Shown piece after piece: positions 1-8,608 of a stretch of 64,000 nucleotides of DNA. Below the pieces are notes generated by a model, which made no database searches, was not told the origin of the DNA, and was given only the letters and a program-made list of their open reading frames with translations. Location of the stretch: NCBI RefSeq assembly GCF_013449725.1, contig NZ_JACCFF010000005.1, positions 124,001 to 188,000 of the forward strand, in the 5' to 3' direction. How positions within the stretch are numbered: position 1 is the stretch's first letter; the number at the start of each line of letters is the position of its first letter. The position numbers were made by a program, and so were the translations under genes. The stretch comes from Mycobacteroides sp. LB1 (GTDB taxonomy: Bacteria; Actinomycetota; Actinomycetes; Mycobacteriales; Mycobacteriaceae).

Positions 1-47
1 CCACCACTCAGGACGAAAGCCTGGAATCCGAACGACTCCGCGCGCAT
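1..47 (-). CDS. 5' end of a divergent gene, cut by the window edge (unidentified)
   Basis: An ATG at 47 opens a minus-strand reading frame that stays open to the window edge and gives MRAESFGFQAFVLSG. A GAGGTGG ribosome-binding site lies about 10 bases upstream of the ATG, and an in-frame stop further upstream limits the start to 47 or a GTG at 59. The 15 residues are too few to name the protein. The phe-rich 'SFGFQAFVLSG' start resembles the beginning of isochorismate synthase-type proteins, which would suit an iron-regulated siderophore locus, but this is only a guess. The gene faces away from mbtT across an intergenic region with iron-box-like sequences. Confidence 0.35.
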   Translation of the reverse strand, partial: MRAESFGFQAFVLSG

Positions 48-73
48 GAAATGAACCACCTCAATCTAGGAAC

Positions 74-92
74 TATGCCTAGCCTTACCTTA
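74..92. promoter_or_regulatory. Weak IdeR (iron box)-like site
   Basis: Compared with the reverse complement of the 19-bp consensus TTAGGTTAGGCTAACCTAA, this stretch matches 13 of 19 positions. The right half (TAGCCTTACCTTA) is the better half. It sits just upstream of the divergent minus-strand start at 47, where an iron-dependent repressor could act. Mycobactin promoters in mycobacteria can carry two iron boxes. The match alone is weak; its position gives it most of its value. Confidence 0.4.
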
Positions 93-175
93 ATGTCTGT
101 CGGCAGCAGCGGGTGACGCCCCATCGATGCCGTCAATCACCACGCCCCGGACGCGGGCCACATACCCGCAGCAAG

Positions 176-194
176 TTACGTTAGGCTAATCTAA
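176..194 (+). promoter_or_regulatory. IdeR iron box upstream of mbtT
   Basis: The sequence TTACGTTAGGCTAATCTAA matches the mycobacterial IdeR consensus TTAGGTTAGGCTAACCTAA at 17 of 19 positions. It ends 28 bp before the mbtT start, where iron-loaded IdeR would block transcription. This predicts that mbtT-mbtC-mbtD are repressed in iron-rich conditions, as known for mycobactin genes. Confidence 0.85.
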
Positions 195-222
195 CTATCT
201 GCAAGTTGGAAGGAATCTCGAC

Positions 223-987
223 GTGGATCGCAAACTCGGATGGATCAGGCAGTTCCATAAGCCGGAGTCACCCGATGCGCCATTACTACTGTTCTTTCCT
301 CATGCAGGTGCTGGCGCTTCGGCATATCGCACACTCTCGAAAGCTGCTTCAGCAAATTTTAATGTGGTGATATTTCAGTACCCCGGGCGCCAAGATCGCG
401 CGGGTGAGCCGGCCCTGCCGACCCTCCCTGATATTGCGTCGGGAGCATTCGCCGAGTTCGAGTCATCGGAATACAATCGCGGCCTTCCGATCCATACGTT
501 CGGCCACAGCATGGGCGCGGTGGTCTCCTTCGAGTTCGTCCGACTGGCAGAGGCCGCCGGACTGGACGTGCGTCAACTGACCGTCTCCTCGGCGGTGGCG
601 CCGGCCAATATCGCTGACAAGCCCGCCCTGCCGACCGACGATGACGCGGTACTGGCGCATATGGGCGCCCTCGACGGTACGAATTCCGCGATCATGGGCA
701 ATCTCGACGTCATGCGGATGGCACTACCGGTCATGAAGGGTGACTACCGGGCCTTCAACGCGTACGAATGCACCGAGGAAGTCAAGGTTGCGGCACGTAT
801 TCATTCGATCGGTGGGGATCAAGACCTCATGATCACCATGCGCGACCTTTACTGCTGGGGCAAGCACACCAACGAACTCGAAGTGACGTTGTTCGATGGC
901 GGACATTTCTTCCTGAACTCCCAGACCGAGGCTCTGGCTGAGCTGCTGGCCGCGAACGCAGCCCGCCCGAACTCGCTGCAACGATGA
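223..987 (+). CDS. mbtT: Type II thioesterase of mycobactin synthesis (MbtT-like)
   Basis: This 254-residue alpha/beta hydrolase belongs to the type II thioesterases that remove wrongly loaded acyl groups from NRPS/PKS carrier domains. Visible landmarks are the N-terminal PHAGAGA stretch (about residues 26-32), the nucleophile elbow GHSMG with Ser96, GGDQD with Asp199, and GGHFF with His228, which form a complete catalytic triad. The start is GTG, preceded by GGAAGGA at 208-214. It overlaps mbtC by 4 bp (ATGA) and lies directly downstream of a strong iron box, so a role in mycobactin assembly is well supported by context. It could in principle serve another NRPS/PKS, but the overlap with mbtC argues against that. 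Confidence 0.85.
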   Translation: MDRKLGWIRQFHKPESPDAPLLLFFPHAGAGASAYRTLSKAASANFNVVIFQYPGRQDRAGEPALPTLPDIASGAFAEFESSEYNRGLPIHTFGHSMGAVVSFEFVRLAEAAGLDVRQLTVSSAVAPANIADKPALPTDDDAVLAHMGALDGTNSAIMGNLDVMRMALPVMKGDYRAFNAYECTEEVKVAARIHSIGGDQDLMITMRDLYCWGKHTNELEVTLFDGGHFFLNSQTEALAELLAANAARPNSLQR

Positions 988-2309
988 GCGTCACCGACGC
1001 CGATCCCGTTGTCATCTCCGGGATGGCGATCGAAGTACCCGGCGGAATCAACACCCCCACGGCATTTTGGAATGCCCTTGCCGACGGCCGTGAGCTCATC
1101 GGCCCCTTTCCGCGCGATCGCGAGTGGCCTATCGATGAGCTACTATCACTCTCCAATCTCGAGGGTTGGGGGCATGTCTCCGATGCAGGCGGGTTCCTCA
1201 CCGACGCAACTGTTTTCGATCCTGCCTTCTATGGATTTACGCAACGCGAGGCCCTCACCGTAGACCCGCAGCAGCGTGCCGGAATGCGGGTCGCCTGGCG
1301 GGCGCTGGAGAACGCCGGTATCAACCCGGGCGATCTAAACGGCGCCGAGGCTGGATGTTTCATCGGTGCCTCACCCAACGAGTACGGCCCACGCGTGGGT
1401 GAAATGACCCCCTATACCGGTCACCGCGCGGTGGGCACCGGACAGCTCGGCGTCGCGGGCAGAATTTCGCATGGCCTGGGCCTCGTCGGGCCGTCGATGT
1501 GTGTCGACTCGGCATGCGCATCATCCTTGGCGGCAGTGCACGTCGCCGCATCCGCGGTACGTGCTGACGAATGCGATTGGGCTCTGGCAGGCGGCGTCTG
1601 TGTCATGGGTTCCCCCGGCGCGTTCTACGAATTCTCCCGGCTCCACGCACTCGACCCCGATGGGCACTGCCGCTCGTACTCCGATGAGGCCAACGGCACC
1701 CTCTGGGGCGAAGGCGTGGGAATTGTTGTGCTGGAACGTGAATCACGCGCACGCGCCCTGGGGCACCGGGTGTACGGGCGCATCATGGCCATCCGCACCA
1801 ATCACAACGGCGGGGGTAAACCCATCCTGGTGCCACGCGGGCGCGCCCAGGCAAAACTGGTCGCAGCGACCATCGCCGCCTCCGGCGTCGATCCCGCCGA
1901 TATCGGGATGCTCGAAGGACACGGCACCGGCACTCGCGCCGGCGATCCGCTGGAGATCATGGCGCTGCAGAGCACATACGGAGCCGGAGGCTCCAACGCA
2001 CTGCTGGGATCTGCGAAATCCAATGCCGGACATGCACAATCGGCGGCGGGCATGGTGGGTCTGATCAAACTGCTGTTGGCCGGTCAGCACGGGCACGTCC
2101 CACCGACCCTGTTCGCGGATAACCCCACCACCAAGGTCGACTGGTCGATGACCGGGATCCGCCTGGCCACGAAGCTGCACCGCTGGGAGCCGAAGAACGG
2201 CATCCGGTACGGCGCTGTCTCCTCCTTCGGGGCCGGGGGCGCCAACGCGCACGCCATCATCGCGATGCCCGCCAGCGATGCAGTGGGAGAGGACGGCGAC
2301 GATGTCTAG
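984..2309 (+). CDS. mbtC: Mycobactin polyketide synthase MbtC (ketosynthase)
   Basis: This is a stand-alone beta-ketoacyl synthase of 441 residues, close to the usual MbtC length of about 444. It would carry out the decarboxylative condensation that makes the beta-hydroxybutyrate unit of mycobactin together with MbtD. The catalytic Cys178 lies in VDSACASSLA. The two active-site histidines are His313 in EGHGTGTRAGDP and His350 in KSNAGHAQSAAG. The gene overlaps mbtT by 4 bp and mbtD by 8 bp, so the three are almost certainly translated as one unit. No acyltransferase or carrier domain is present, as expected for MbtC. Confidence 0.9.
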   Translation: MSVTDADPVVISGMAIEVPGGINTPTAFWNALADGRELIGPFPRDREWPIDELLSLSNLEGWGHVSDAGGFLTDATVFDPAFYGFTQREALTVDPQQRAGMRVAWRALENAGINPGDLNGAEAGCFIGASPNEYGPRVGEMTPYTGHRAVGTGQLGVAGRISHGLGLVGPSMCVDSACASSLAAVHVAASAVRADECDWALAGGVCVMGSPGAFYEFSRLHALDPDGHCRSYSDEANGTLWGEGVGIVVLERESRARALGHRVYGRIMAIRTNHNGGGKPILVPRGRAQAKLVAATIAASGVDPADIGMLEGHGTGTRAGDPLEIMALQSTYGAGGSNALLGSAKSNAGHAQSAAGMVGLIKLLLAGQHGHVPPTLFADNPTTKVDWSMTGIRLATKLHRWEPKNGIRYGAVSSFGAGGANAHAIIAMPASDAVGEDGDDV

Positions 2310-5300
2310 CCACCGCTTACCCGACGGCACCACCCCCGTCCTGCTCTCCGCGGACACCCCAGAGGTATTGCGCCGGGAAGCCTCGGCGCTCCTCGCGTAC
2401 GTGCTTGACCACCCGCGAATCGCCCCGAATCGCATTGCGGGCATGATCTTTCGAACCCGGGCCGCGCGCCGGTATCGTGCGCTGATCACCGTCGAAGACC
2501 ACGATCAACTGGTAGCCGCCCTGCGGGCCGTGGTTACTGGCGCGAACCACCCCCACGTGGTCCGCAATGCCGAGCCCGCGACCTCTCGCCGGCGCGGATT
2601 CGTGTTCCCCGGGCAGGGCGGACAACGTCCGGGAATGGGAAGACTCTTCTACGATCGGTTCCCCGATTTTCGCGACGAGGTTGACCGCTGCTCGGAACTG
2701 TTCGGCACGCAGTTCGGCCGTTCACCGCTGAATTATCTTCTCGATGAGCACCTTCCCGCCGATGACAGTGCACGTGTCGTCCAGCCCGCGCTGTTCACTC
2801 AGATGGCAGGCCTGGCCGCACTGTGGCGTTCGGTGGGTGTCACCCCGGATGTCGCGATCGGACACAGTCAGGGTGAAATAGCCGCGGCGTATGTCTCCGG
2901 TGCCATGTCCCTTGCCGACGCGGTGACTGTGGTGGGCACACGGGCCCGGATCGCGGATGAATTCCCGGCAGACGATTACGTCATGGCGGTGATCGCTGCC
3001 GATCGCGACGCCTGCGAGGAACTCCTTGCCCGGCAATCGGGTTGGGCCGAACTCTCGGTGATCAACTCCCCCTCGATGGTGGGAATCTCGGGCCAACGCG
3101 AGACGGTCCAGCAGATTGTCGAGCGCCTCACCGAAGACGGGGTCTTCGCGCGGATCATCCCGGTGCGATACCCGGCGCACACCAGCATGATCGCCTCTAT
3201 CGGTGCCAAGATTCGCAAGGCACTTGTCGAAAGTCTCGGCGTCAGCGAGTTCGCCGCCTCTGAAATCGATTGCATCGGATCAACACTCGGCGCACCGATT
3301 ACCTCTGAGGTGCCCGTGGATCAGTATTGGTTCTGGAACCTGCGCAATATCGTCCGCTTCGATCGTGCCATCGCGACCGCGGTGACGGCGCAGGTCGACA
3401 CCTTCGTGGAGTTGGCCGAACACCCCACCTTGCAGCTGGCGATCCGCGAGAACCTCGCGGCTCTGGACTCCGAACGCACCGCGTGCGTGGTGGGCACATC
3501 CACCCGGACCGCAACGGATCTTGCCGAGTTCACCGCCAATCTCGCGAACCTCGCCGTCCACGATCTCAACTACAACTGGGACGCACTGCGCACCGAGACA
3601 TCCGAACCCGTATCGCTGCCGCTGCGCGAGTTCCCGAATGTTCAGAACAACGACGTTCCGCTCTGGCTGTCGTACCGCTGGGCGAACAGCGGGGTTTCCG
3701 TTATCAAGCAGCCCCCCGTCACGCTGGAAGCCGATCGCCCGGCAGACCATGTCGACCCTCCGGCACATCCTCGGCTACTGCGCGAGGCCTGGACCAAGGT
3801 GACCCGGCGTTCGATGATGCCGCCAAGGTCCTACGGATTCATCGACGCCACCGGCGAGGCCGGGGCGCTCACCGAGGCACTCCGCGAGGGTGCATCGGAT
3901 TTCGGTTCAACGGCCCACATCATCGGCAACGCAGCGGTATCCGGTACCGGCGACGCCGACACGGTGGTGATCGTGCTACCCGCTGCGGGACAACTGGATG
4001 ATCCCGGTGCTGCCGACGCGGTGGCACAGTTCTTCGGCGATCGCACATGGTGGCCAGAGTTATCGAGCTCCGTGACCGGATGCTGGATTGTCACGGTCGG
4101 CGGCGAAGAGGTCGCTAGCGCAGACACGTCGTCGCATCAGGTGCATGCCGCGGTCGCCGCCGGATTCCGCTGCATGGGTGCCGAGCATCCAGGGGTTGCC
4201 TTCCGGCATCTGGACCTCATGCCCGATATCGCGCACCCGGACAGTGCCAGCGTCGTCTTGGCCGCCCTGCAATCGGCCGGAGAATCGGAGTTGGCGCTCC
4301 GGGCAGACGGCATGTACGCCAAGCGCATCCTGGACGCCGGCCTGGACGATGACAGCGAAACTGCCACTGCGGTACCCGATCACGTCGTGATCACCGGGGG
4401 CACCGGAAAACTCGGTCAGGAATTCTGCGAGCACTATGCCCGCCTGGGTACCCGGGATATCACCCTGATTAGCCGTTCCGGCGAGACAACCGCGGTGGCC
4501 GGACGGCTCGACGCCATCCGGCGCGGCACCGGTGCCGTGGTCCGTGTGCTCTCCTGCGATGTAACCAATGCGTCCGCCGTCGCCGAGCTCGCCGATGAGC
4601 TGCGCGAATCACCCACGGACCTGATCATCCATGCCGCAGTGGACTATTCGGATGTTCCGCTCACCGAGGTCACCACCGAGAAGTTCCAACAGGCGTTACG
4701 CGCCAAGGTCGGGGGCATCACGAATGTTCTCGACACCCTGCCCCGTACCGATTCCTGCCGCGTCATGTTGTGCTCATCGCTGGCAGCGACGATCGGCGGC
4801 AAGGGCCAGCTGATGTATGCGGCGGGCAACCGGATGCTGGACGTGATCGCGGCCCGTCAACGTTCCGCCGGGCTGGATTGCGTATCCGTGCAGTGGGGCC
4901 AATGGACCGTGCACCTCGATCTCGATGACACGGGTATCGCGAAACTGGCCGCCGCGGGGGTCCATCCGATGCGGCCCGCCGATGCCCTTGCCGTCGGGAT
5001 GAGACGACACACCGGCAACACCCTGGTCGGAGCGTTCGACCTCACGCAGGCACGCGAAGTGCTGGGTGTGTTCGGGTACGGACCATTGCTCTCCGAGCTT
5101 GTGGACAACAGCAGGCCGGTAGCGCACACCGAGATCATTCGGCCCGCAGCGGTGGCGCCCGAGAACCGCTCCGGACATCTGGTGCAGTTGCTCGCCGAGG
5201 TCATCGGTGCCGACCACGCCGACTCCATCGACACTGCCATGCCCATGGTGGCGATGGGCCTGGATTCATTGCAGGCACTGGAGTTTCGACGGCGTGTGCA

Positions 5301-5394
5301 GGCTGAACTCGACTTTGAGCTGCCGGTACAGGATCTACTCGGCGGCGCCTCCGTAGATCACGTCATCGAGGTGCTGTCGGCCCAGACACGCTGA
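2302..5394 (+). CDS. mbtD: Mycobactin polyketide synthase MbtD (AT-KR-ACP)
   Basis: This 1030-residue modular enzyme supplies the domains that MbtC lacks. An acyltransferase domain begins near VFPGQGGQRPGMG and has its active Ser189 in GHSQGE. A ketoreductase follows, with the NADPH loop TGGTGKLGQ at about residues 696-705, a CSS serine motif and YAAGN with the catalytic Tyr. A C-terminal acyl carrier domain has Ser989 in GLDSLQ as the phosphopantetheine site. The ATG at 2302 is preferred over an upstream in-frame ATG at 2278 because GGGAGAGG lies just ahead of it and the 8-bp overlap with mbtC is kept. The other mycobactin synthetases (MbtA, B, E, F) are not in the window. Confidence 0.9.
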   Translation: MSSHRLPDGTTPVLLSADTPEVLRREASALLAYVLDHPRIAPNRIAGMIFRTRAARRYRALITVEDHDQLVAALRAVVTGANHPHVVRNAEPATSRRRGFVFPGQGGQRPGMGRLFYDRFPDFRDEVDRCSELFGTQFGRSPLNYLLDEHLPADDSARVVQPALFTQMAGLAALWRSVGVTPDVAIGHSQGEIAAAYVSGAMSLADAVTVVGTRARIADEFPADDYVMAVIAADRDACEELLARQSGWAELSVINSPSMVGISGQRETVQQIVERLTEDGVFARIIPVRYPAHTSMIASIGAKIRKALVESLGVSEFAASEIDCIGSTLGAPITSEVPVDQYWFWNLRNIVRFDRAIATAVTAQVDTFVELAEHPTLQLAIRENLAALDSERTACVVGTSTRTATDLAEFTANLANLAVHDLNYNWDALRTETSEPVSLPLREFPNVQNNDVPLWLSYRWANSGVSVIKQPPVTLEADRPADHVDPPAHPRLLREAWTKVTRRSMMPPRSYGFIDATGEAGALTEALREGASDFGSTAHIIGNAAVSGTGDADTVVIVLPAAGQLDDPGAADAVAQFFGDRTWWPELSSSVTGCWIVTVGGEEVASADTSSHQVHAAVAAGFRCMGAEHPGVAFRHLDLMPDIAHPDSASVVLAALQSAGESELALRADGMYAKRILDAGLDDDSETATAVPDHVVITGGTGKLGQEFCEHYARLGTRDITLISRSGETTAVAGRLDAIRRGTGAVVRVLSCDVTNASAVAELADELRESPTDLIIHAAVDYSDVPLTEVTTEKFQQALRAKVGGITNVLDTLPRTDSCRVMLCSSLAATIGGKGQLMYAAGNRMLDVIAARQRSAGLDCVSVQWGQWTVHLDLDDTGIAKLAAAGVHPMRPADALAVGMRRHTGNTLVGAFDLTQAREVLGVFGYGPLLSELVDNSRPVAHTEIIRPAAVAPENRSGHLVQLLAEVIGADHADSIDTAMPMVAMGLDSLQALEFRRRVQAELDFELPVQDLLGGASVDHVIEVLSAQTR

Positions 5395-5400
5395 CCTATG

Positions 5401-5424
5401 CCCAACAAACTTGTTGGGTACACT
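5401..5424 (+). promoter_or_regulatory. 18-bp palindromic operator and -10 box of the toxin-antitoxin operon
   Basis: Positions 5401-5418 read CCCAACAA-AC-TTGTTGGG, a perfect inverted repeat with 8-bp arms. It is followed at once by TACACT (5419-5424), a good mycobacterial -10. The ATG at 5431 lies 6 bases after the -10, so the transcript probably starts at the start codon (leaderless). No good -35 is seen. A DNA-binding antitoxin sitting on this palindrome would cover the promoter, the usual autoregulation of such operons. Confidence 0.7.
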
Positions 5425-5430
5425 TATGGC

Positions 5431-5910
5431 ATGGCAGCGACACGGCGTAACACCACCGGCAAGGCGGTAGTGGCTTCCGGGCCTGCGAAAAAACGCGGGT
5501 CGACGGCGATTCGCGCGGTGAGCACGCCCCAACGTGTGGTGGTCGGCAGCCTGGCGGTCGCCACACAGCCGGCCGATGATCCGCTTGCTCCGCTGCGGGT
5601 GTCCTACCTGGTGGACGCCGTTGGCGGGGCCGCGCAGTTGGCCCGGATTATCGGGGTGAATCGGTCGCAACCGTCACGGTGGATCTCCGGCGAGGAACGC
5701 CCCGGCGGCCGTACCGCCCCCCTCATCATCGACTTGGAGCATGTTGTGTCCCGGGCGCGTCTGGTGTGGGGTGACCCCGCCGCGACCACGTGGCTGGAAA
5801 GTGCGAACAGCTACCTCGGGGGCGCCCGCCCGCTGGATGTGCTGCTGAGCGAGGGGCCGGGCCGGGTCCTCGATGCGCTGGATGCGGTTACCGCGGGGTC
5901 CTTTTCGTAG
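5431..5910 (+). CDS. Antitoxin, Xre/MbcA/ParS-type with toxin-binding C-terminus
   Basis: This 159-residue protein resembles MbcA-type antitoxins, which bind and neutralise RES-domain toxins. The basic N-terminal tail (MAATRRNTT) is followed by an HTH-like segment (VGGAAQLARIIGVNRSQPSRW). The C-terminus (GGARPLDVLLSEGPGRVLDALDA) has the pattern of the MbcA/ParS toxin-binding domain, in which an 'xNPRPLDxL'-like motif is typical. The start at 5431 is chosen over an in-frame ATG at 5398 because the latter lies before the operator palindrome and the -10 box, so the palindrome would have to be coding. The gene abuts the toxin gene with no spacer. Confidence 0.8.
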   Translation: MAATRRNTTGKAVVASGPAKKRGSTAIRAVSTPQRVVVGSLAVATQPADDPLAPLRVSYLVDAVGGAAQLARIIGVNRSQPSRWISGEERPGGRTAPLIIDLEHVVSRARLVWGDPAATTWLESANSYLGGARPLDVLLSEGPGRVLDALDAVTAGSFS

Positions 5911-6468
5911 ATGCTGGCCTACCGGATCTTCCCGTACCTCGCGGACGCGAAGACGGGACAACCTGGACATCCGCTGTACCAGCACCGACCGCAACGCAGT
6001 GGTCGAATCGACCATCCCGACTACTACGTCTGGTACTTGGGAACGCGACCCGAGGTGGCATGCGGAGAGGTGTTCGGCGATCTACAGATCTGGGACGACT
6101 CGATACTGGAGTTCCCCTTGCTGGGTACCCGCAGGGCGCTCGGAGTGTTCAGCCTTCCTGACAACCTACGGATATGTGATCTCGATGATGCGAAACAACT
6201 TGTCAGGCTTGGACTTCGCCCTACGCAGGTGGTAGCGCGGAACCTCGCCATCACCCAGGCGTGGGGACATCAGATCTGGTCGGAGACCATGGCTGACGGC
6301 GGGGACCAGCGGTGGCAGGCCGTCAGATGGTGGTCATATCACCGCCCGTCGTGGCCGGTGCTGGCAAGTTGGCACCGCCCGAAACTGGAGCGAGTCGAAC
6401 TCCTCGACCTCGACCACCCGGCCATCATCGATGCGGCGGCAGCACTGAACCGTCCGATAAGCCGCTGA
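5911..6468 (+). CDS. RES-domain toxin (MbcT-like, probable NAD+-consuming)
   Basis: This 185-residue RES-family protein starts with the next base after the antitoxin stop, the classic antitoxin-toxin order. RES landmarks are an early YRIF, Gly31-Arg32, the YLG segment with Tyr42, Glu53 in GEVFGD, and a late WWSY serine. In the characterised MbcT of M. tuberculosis the RES domain uses phosphate to break down NAD+, causing cell death when MbcA is lost. The same activity here is inferred from family, not shown. The stop lies 3 bp from the stop of the convergent ATPase gene. Confidence 0.8.
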   Translation: MLAYRIFPYLADAKTGQPGHPLYQHRPQRSGRIDHPDYYVWYLGTRPEVACGEVFGDLQIWDDSILEFPLLGTRRALGVFSLPDNLRICDLDDAKQLVRLGLRPTQVVARNLAITQAWGHQIWSETMADGGDQRWQAVRWWSYHRPSWPVLASWHRPKLERVELLDLDHPAIIDAAAALNRPISR

Positions 6469-6471
6469 CGC

Positions 6472-8571
6472 TCACCTACCGAGGATTCGCCGCACGCTTT
6501 CTTCTGGTCGAAGATCCAAGCGGCGCAGCAATTGTGCATTGAGCGCGACCACCACGGTGGACGCCGACATCAGGATGGCTCCGATGCTCATCGGCAGCAC
6601 GAATCCGATCGGGGCCAGCACCCCGGCCGCCAAGGGAACCGAGATCAAGTTGTATCCGGCTGCCCACCAGAGGTTTTGCTTCATTTTTCGGTAGCTGGCC
6701 CGCGACAACTCGATGACGGAGAGCACCGAACGTGGATCGGAACTCCCCAAGATGACACCGGCGGAGGCGATCGCGACATCGGTTCCTGCACCGATAGCAA
6801 TGCCCACATCGGCTTGTGCCAGCGCGGGTGCGTCGTTGACACCGTCACCGACCATCGCCACGACGCGCCCTTCGGCTTGGAGCTGCACCACCGCCGATGC
6901 CTTAGCCTCGGGCCGCACCTCGGCGAACACCCGATCCACGCCAAGTTTGGCCGCGACGGTGTTGGCCACCGCATGCGCATCGCCGGTGATCATGACGACC
7001 GAGACGCCCAGCCTATGCAGTGCGTCGACGGTGTCCCGGGACTCCGGCCGGATATCGTCGGCCAACCGGAGCGCTCCCGCGACCTGCCCGTCGGTAAGGA
7101 CATGCAGGATGATCGCGCCTTCGGTCCGCCACTTTTCGGCGATCGACAGTTCTTGTGCACCATGACTTTTCAGTAAGGCAGGCCCACCAACGGCGACCTG
7201 CACACCTCCGACATCCGCGGTCACACCCAGGGCAGGCTCGGAGGCAAAGCCGCCGGCTGCGGCGATCTTCAATCCGCGACCGCGAGCGGCTTCCACGATG
7301 GCACGCGCCAGCGGATGCTCGCTGTCGGTTTCCGCCGCGGCCGCAAGTGCCAGCACGGCGTCGGCATCGCGCCCGTTGACGGGTTCCACACCCGTCACGG
7401 TCGGGGCACCCTTGGTCAAAGTTCCCGTCTTGTCGAACAGCACGACGTCCACGGTGCGCATCTGCTCCAGGGCCAGCCGGTCCTTCACCAGGACCCCGCC
7501 CCGGGCCGCCCGTTCGGTGGCAATGGAAACCACCAACGGAATGGCAAGACCCAATGCATGCGGGCAGGCGATCACCAGCACCGTGATGACGCGGACCACC
7601 GCGGTATCCGGCTCTCCCAGCACGGTCCACGCCACAGCGGTCAACGCCGCCGCACCGAGCGCGAACCAGAACAGCCAGCCTGCAGCGGTATCGGCGATCC
7701 GCTGTGCGCGCGAGCTGGACGCCTGAGCGTCGGCGACCAGACGCCGAATCCCGGCAAGTGTCGTGTCGTCCCCGACCGCAGTGACTTCTACCCGCAGACC
7801 AGAGTCCGTGGCCACGGTGCCCGCAACCACATGATCGCCACTGTGACGGCGTACCGCGCGAGACTCCCCCGTCACCATCGATTCGTCCAGATGGGCGCTG
7901 CCCTCGGTGATCCGACCGTCCGCGGGCACCGACCCACCCGGCCGAACGACGACGATGTCGCCCACCCGAAGATCGGCCGGTGCCACGGGCACCACCACAT
8001 CGCCCTCGACGCGCTCCGCGGTGTCGGGCAGCAGTGCCGCCAACGAATCGAGCGCCGACGTGGTCTGTGCCAAAGATCGCATCTCGATCCAGTGACCGAG
8101 CAGCATGATCACCACGAGAAGCGCCAGCTCCCACCAGAAATTGAGCTGGTGATCGATCAGGCCGAGGCTGGCGCCCCACGACGCGACGAAGGCCACCGTG
8201 ATCGCGAGCGCGATTAGGAGCATCATTCCCGGCTTACGACCGCGGACCTCGCTGACCGCGCCGGTCAGGAATGGCTTGCCACCCCAGAAGTACATGACGG
8301 TGCCGAGCACCGGCGATACCCACGGGATCCATCCGGTGGTGGGCAGCTCATAGCCGATGACCATCGCGAACATGTCGTTGAACGCGACAACCGGTACCGA
8401 GAGCGCCAGCATGATCCAGAACAGCCTGCGAAACTGCCCCACGTGATCGCCATGGCCACCGTGGTGGTCGCCATCGCCCGAATGGTCCGCATGTCCTGAG
8501 TGTTCGTCGTGCTGATGGCCGTGATGCTCATGTGCGCCAACGTGCTCAGCGTGATCCGGATGCAAACTCAT
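6472..8571 (-). CDS. CopB-type heavy-metal P-type ATPase (copper export)
   Basis: This 699-residue membrane pump has a His-rich N-terminus (repeated HEHHGHQH, HADHSGDGDHH), which marks CopB-type P1B ATPases rather than CopA types with CxxC domains. The metal-channel motif is CPH (Cys336-Pro-His338) in place of CPC. The phosphorylated Asp380 lies in DKTGTLTKG, and TGES, TGDAHAVA and GDGVNDAPAL follow in the expected order. CPH pumps usually export copper or silver. A 19-bp copper-type palindrome overlaps its -10 box, so induction by copper is likely. The reading frame is intact and of normal length. Confidence 0.88.
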   Translation of the reverse strand: MSLHPDHAEHVGAHEHHGHQHDEHSGHADHSGDGDHHGGHGDHVGQFRRLFWIMLALSVPVVAFNDMFAMVIGYELPTTGWIPWVSPVLGTVMYFWGGKPFLTGAVSEVRGRKPGMMLLIALAITVAFVASWGASLGLIDHQLNFWWELALLVVIMLLGHWIEMRSLAQTTSALDSLAALLPDTAERVEGDVVVPVAPADLRVGDIVVVRPGGSVPADGRITEGSAHLDESMVTGESRAVRRHSGDHVVAGTVATDSGLRVEVTAVGDDTTLAGIRRLVADAQASSSRAQRIADTAAGWLFWFALGAAALTAVAWTVLGEPDTAVVRVITVLVIACPHALGLAIPLVVSIATERAARGGVLVKDRLALEQMRTVDVVLFDKTGTLTKGAPTVTGVEPVNGRDADAVLALAAAAETDSEHPLARAIVEAARGRGLKIAAAGGFASEPALGVTADVGGVQVAVGGPALLKSHGAQELSIAEKWRTEGAIILHVLTDGQVAGALRLADDIRPESRDTVDALHRLGVSVVMITGDAHAVANTVAAKLGVDRVFAEVRPEAKASAVVQLQAEGRVVAMVGDGVNDAPALAQADVGIAIGAGTDVAIASAGVILGSSDPRSVLSVIELSRASYRKMKQNLWWAAGYNLISVPLAAGVLAPIGFVLPMSIGAILMSASTVVVALNAQLLRRLDLRPEESVRRILGR

Positions 8572-8579
8572 ACCGCCAA

Positions 8580-8600
8580 ATTATACCCCCAGGGGGTATA
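8580..8600. promoter_or_regulatory. Copper-operator-like palindrome in a divergent promoter
   Basis: Positions 8582-8600 form a perfect 19-bp palindrome, TATACCCCC-A-GGGGGTATA. It resembles the pseudo-palindromic operators of CsoR/RicR copper repressors (TACCC...GGGTA). Read on the minus strand, positions 8585-8580 give TATAAT, a consensus -10 placed 8 bases before the ATPase start, so a bound repressor would block that promoter. The same palindrome lies 8 bp before the plus-strand gene at 8609. No csoR or ricR gene lies in the window, so the regulator must be elsewhere. Confidence 0.75.
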
Positions 8601-8608
8601 GGTCAACC

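Noticed and set aside
1743..2489. Long minus-strand open frame antisense to mbtC/mbtD
   Set aside because: It lies opposite a well-supported coding gene; GC-rich codon bias gives long antisense frames, and the product has no recognisable domain or start site.
7013..8179. 388-codon frame in another phase of the copper ATPase gene
   Set aside because: The product is Arg/Gly-rich without domains, and the ATPase frame has all catalytic motifs in order.
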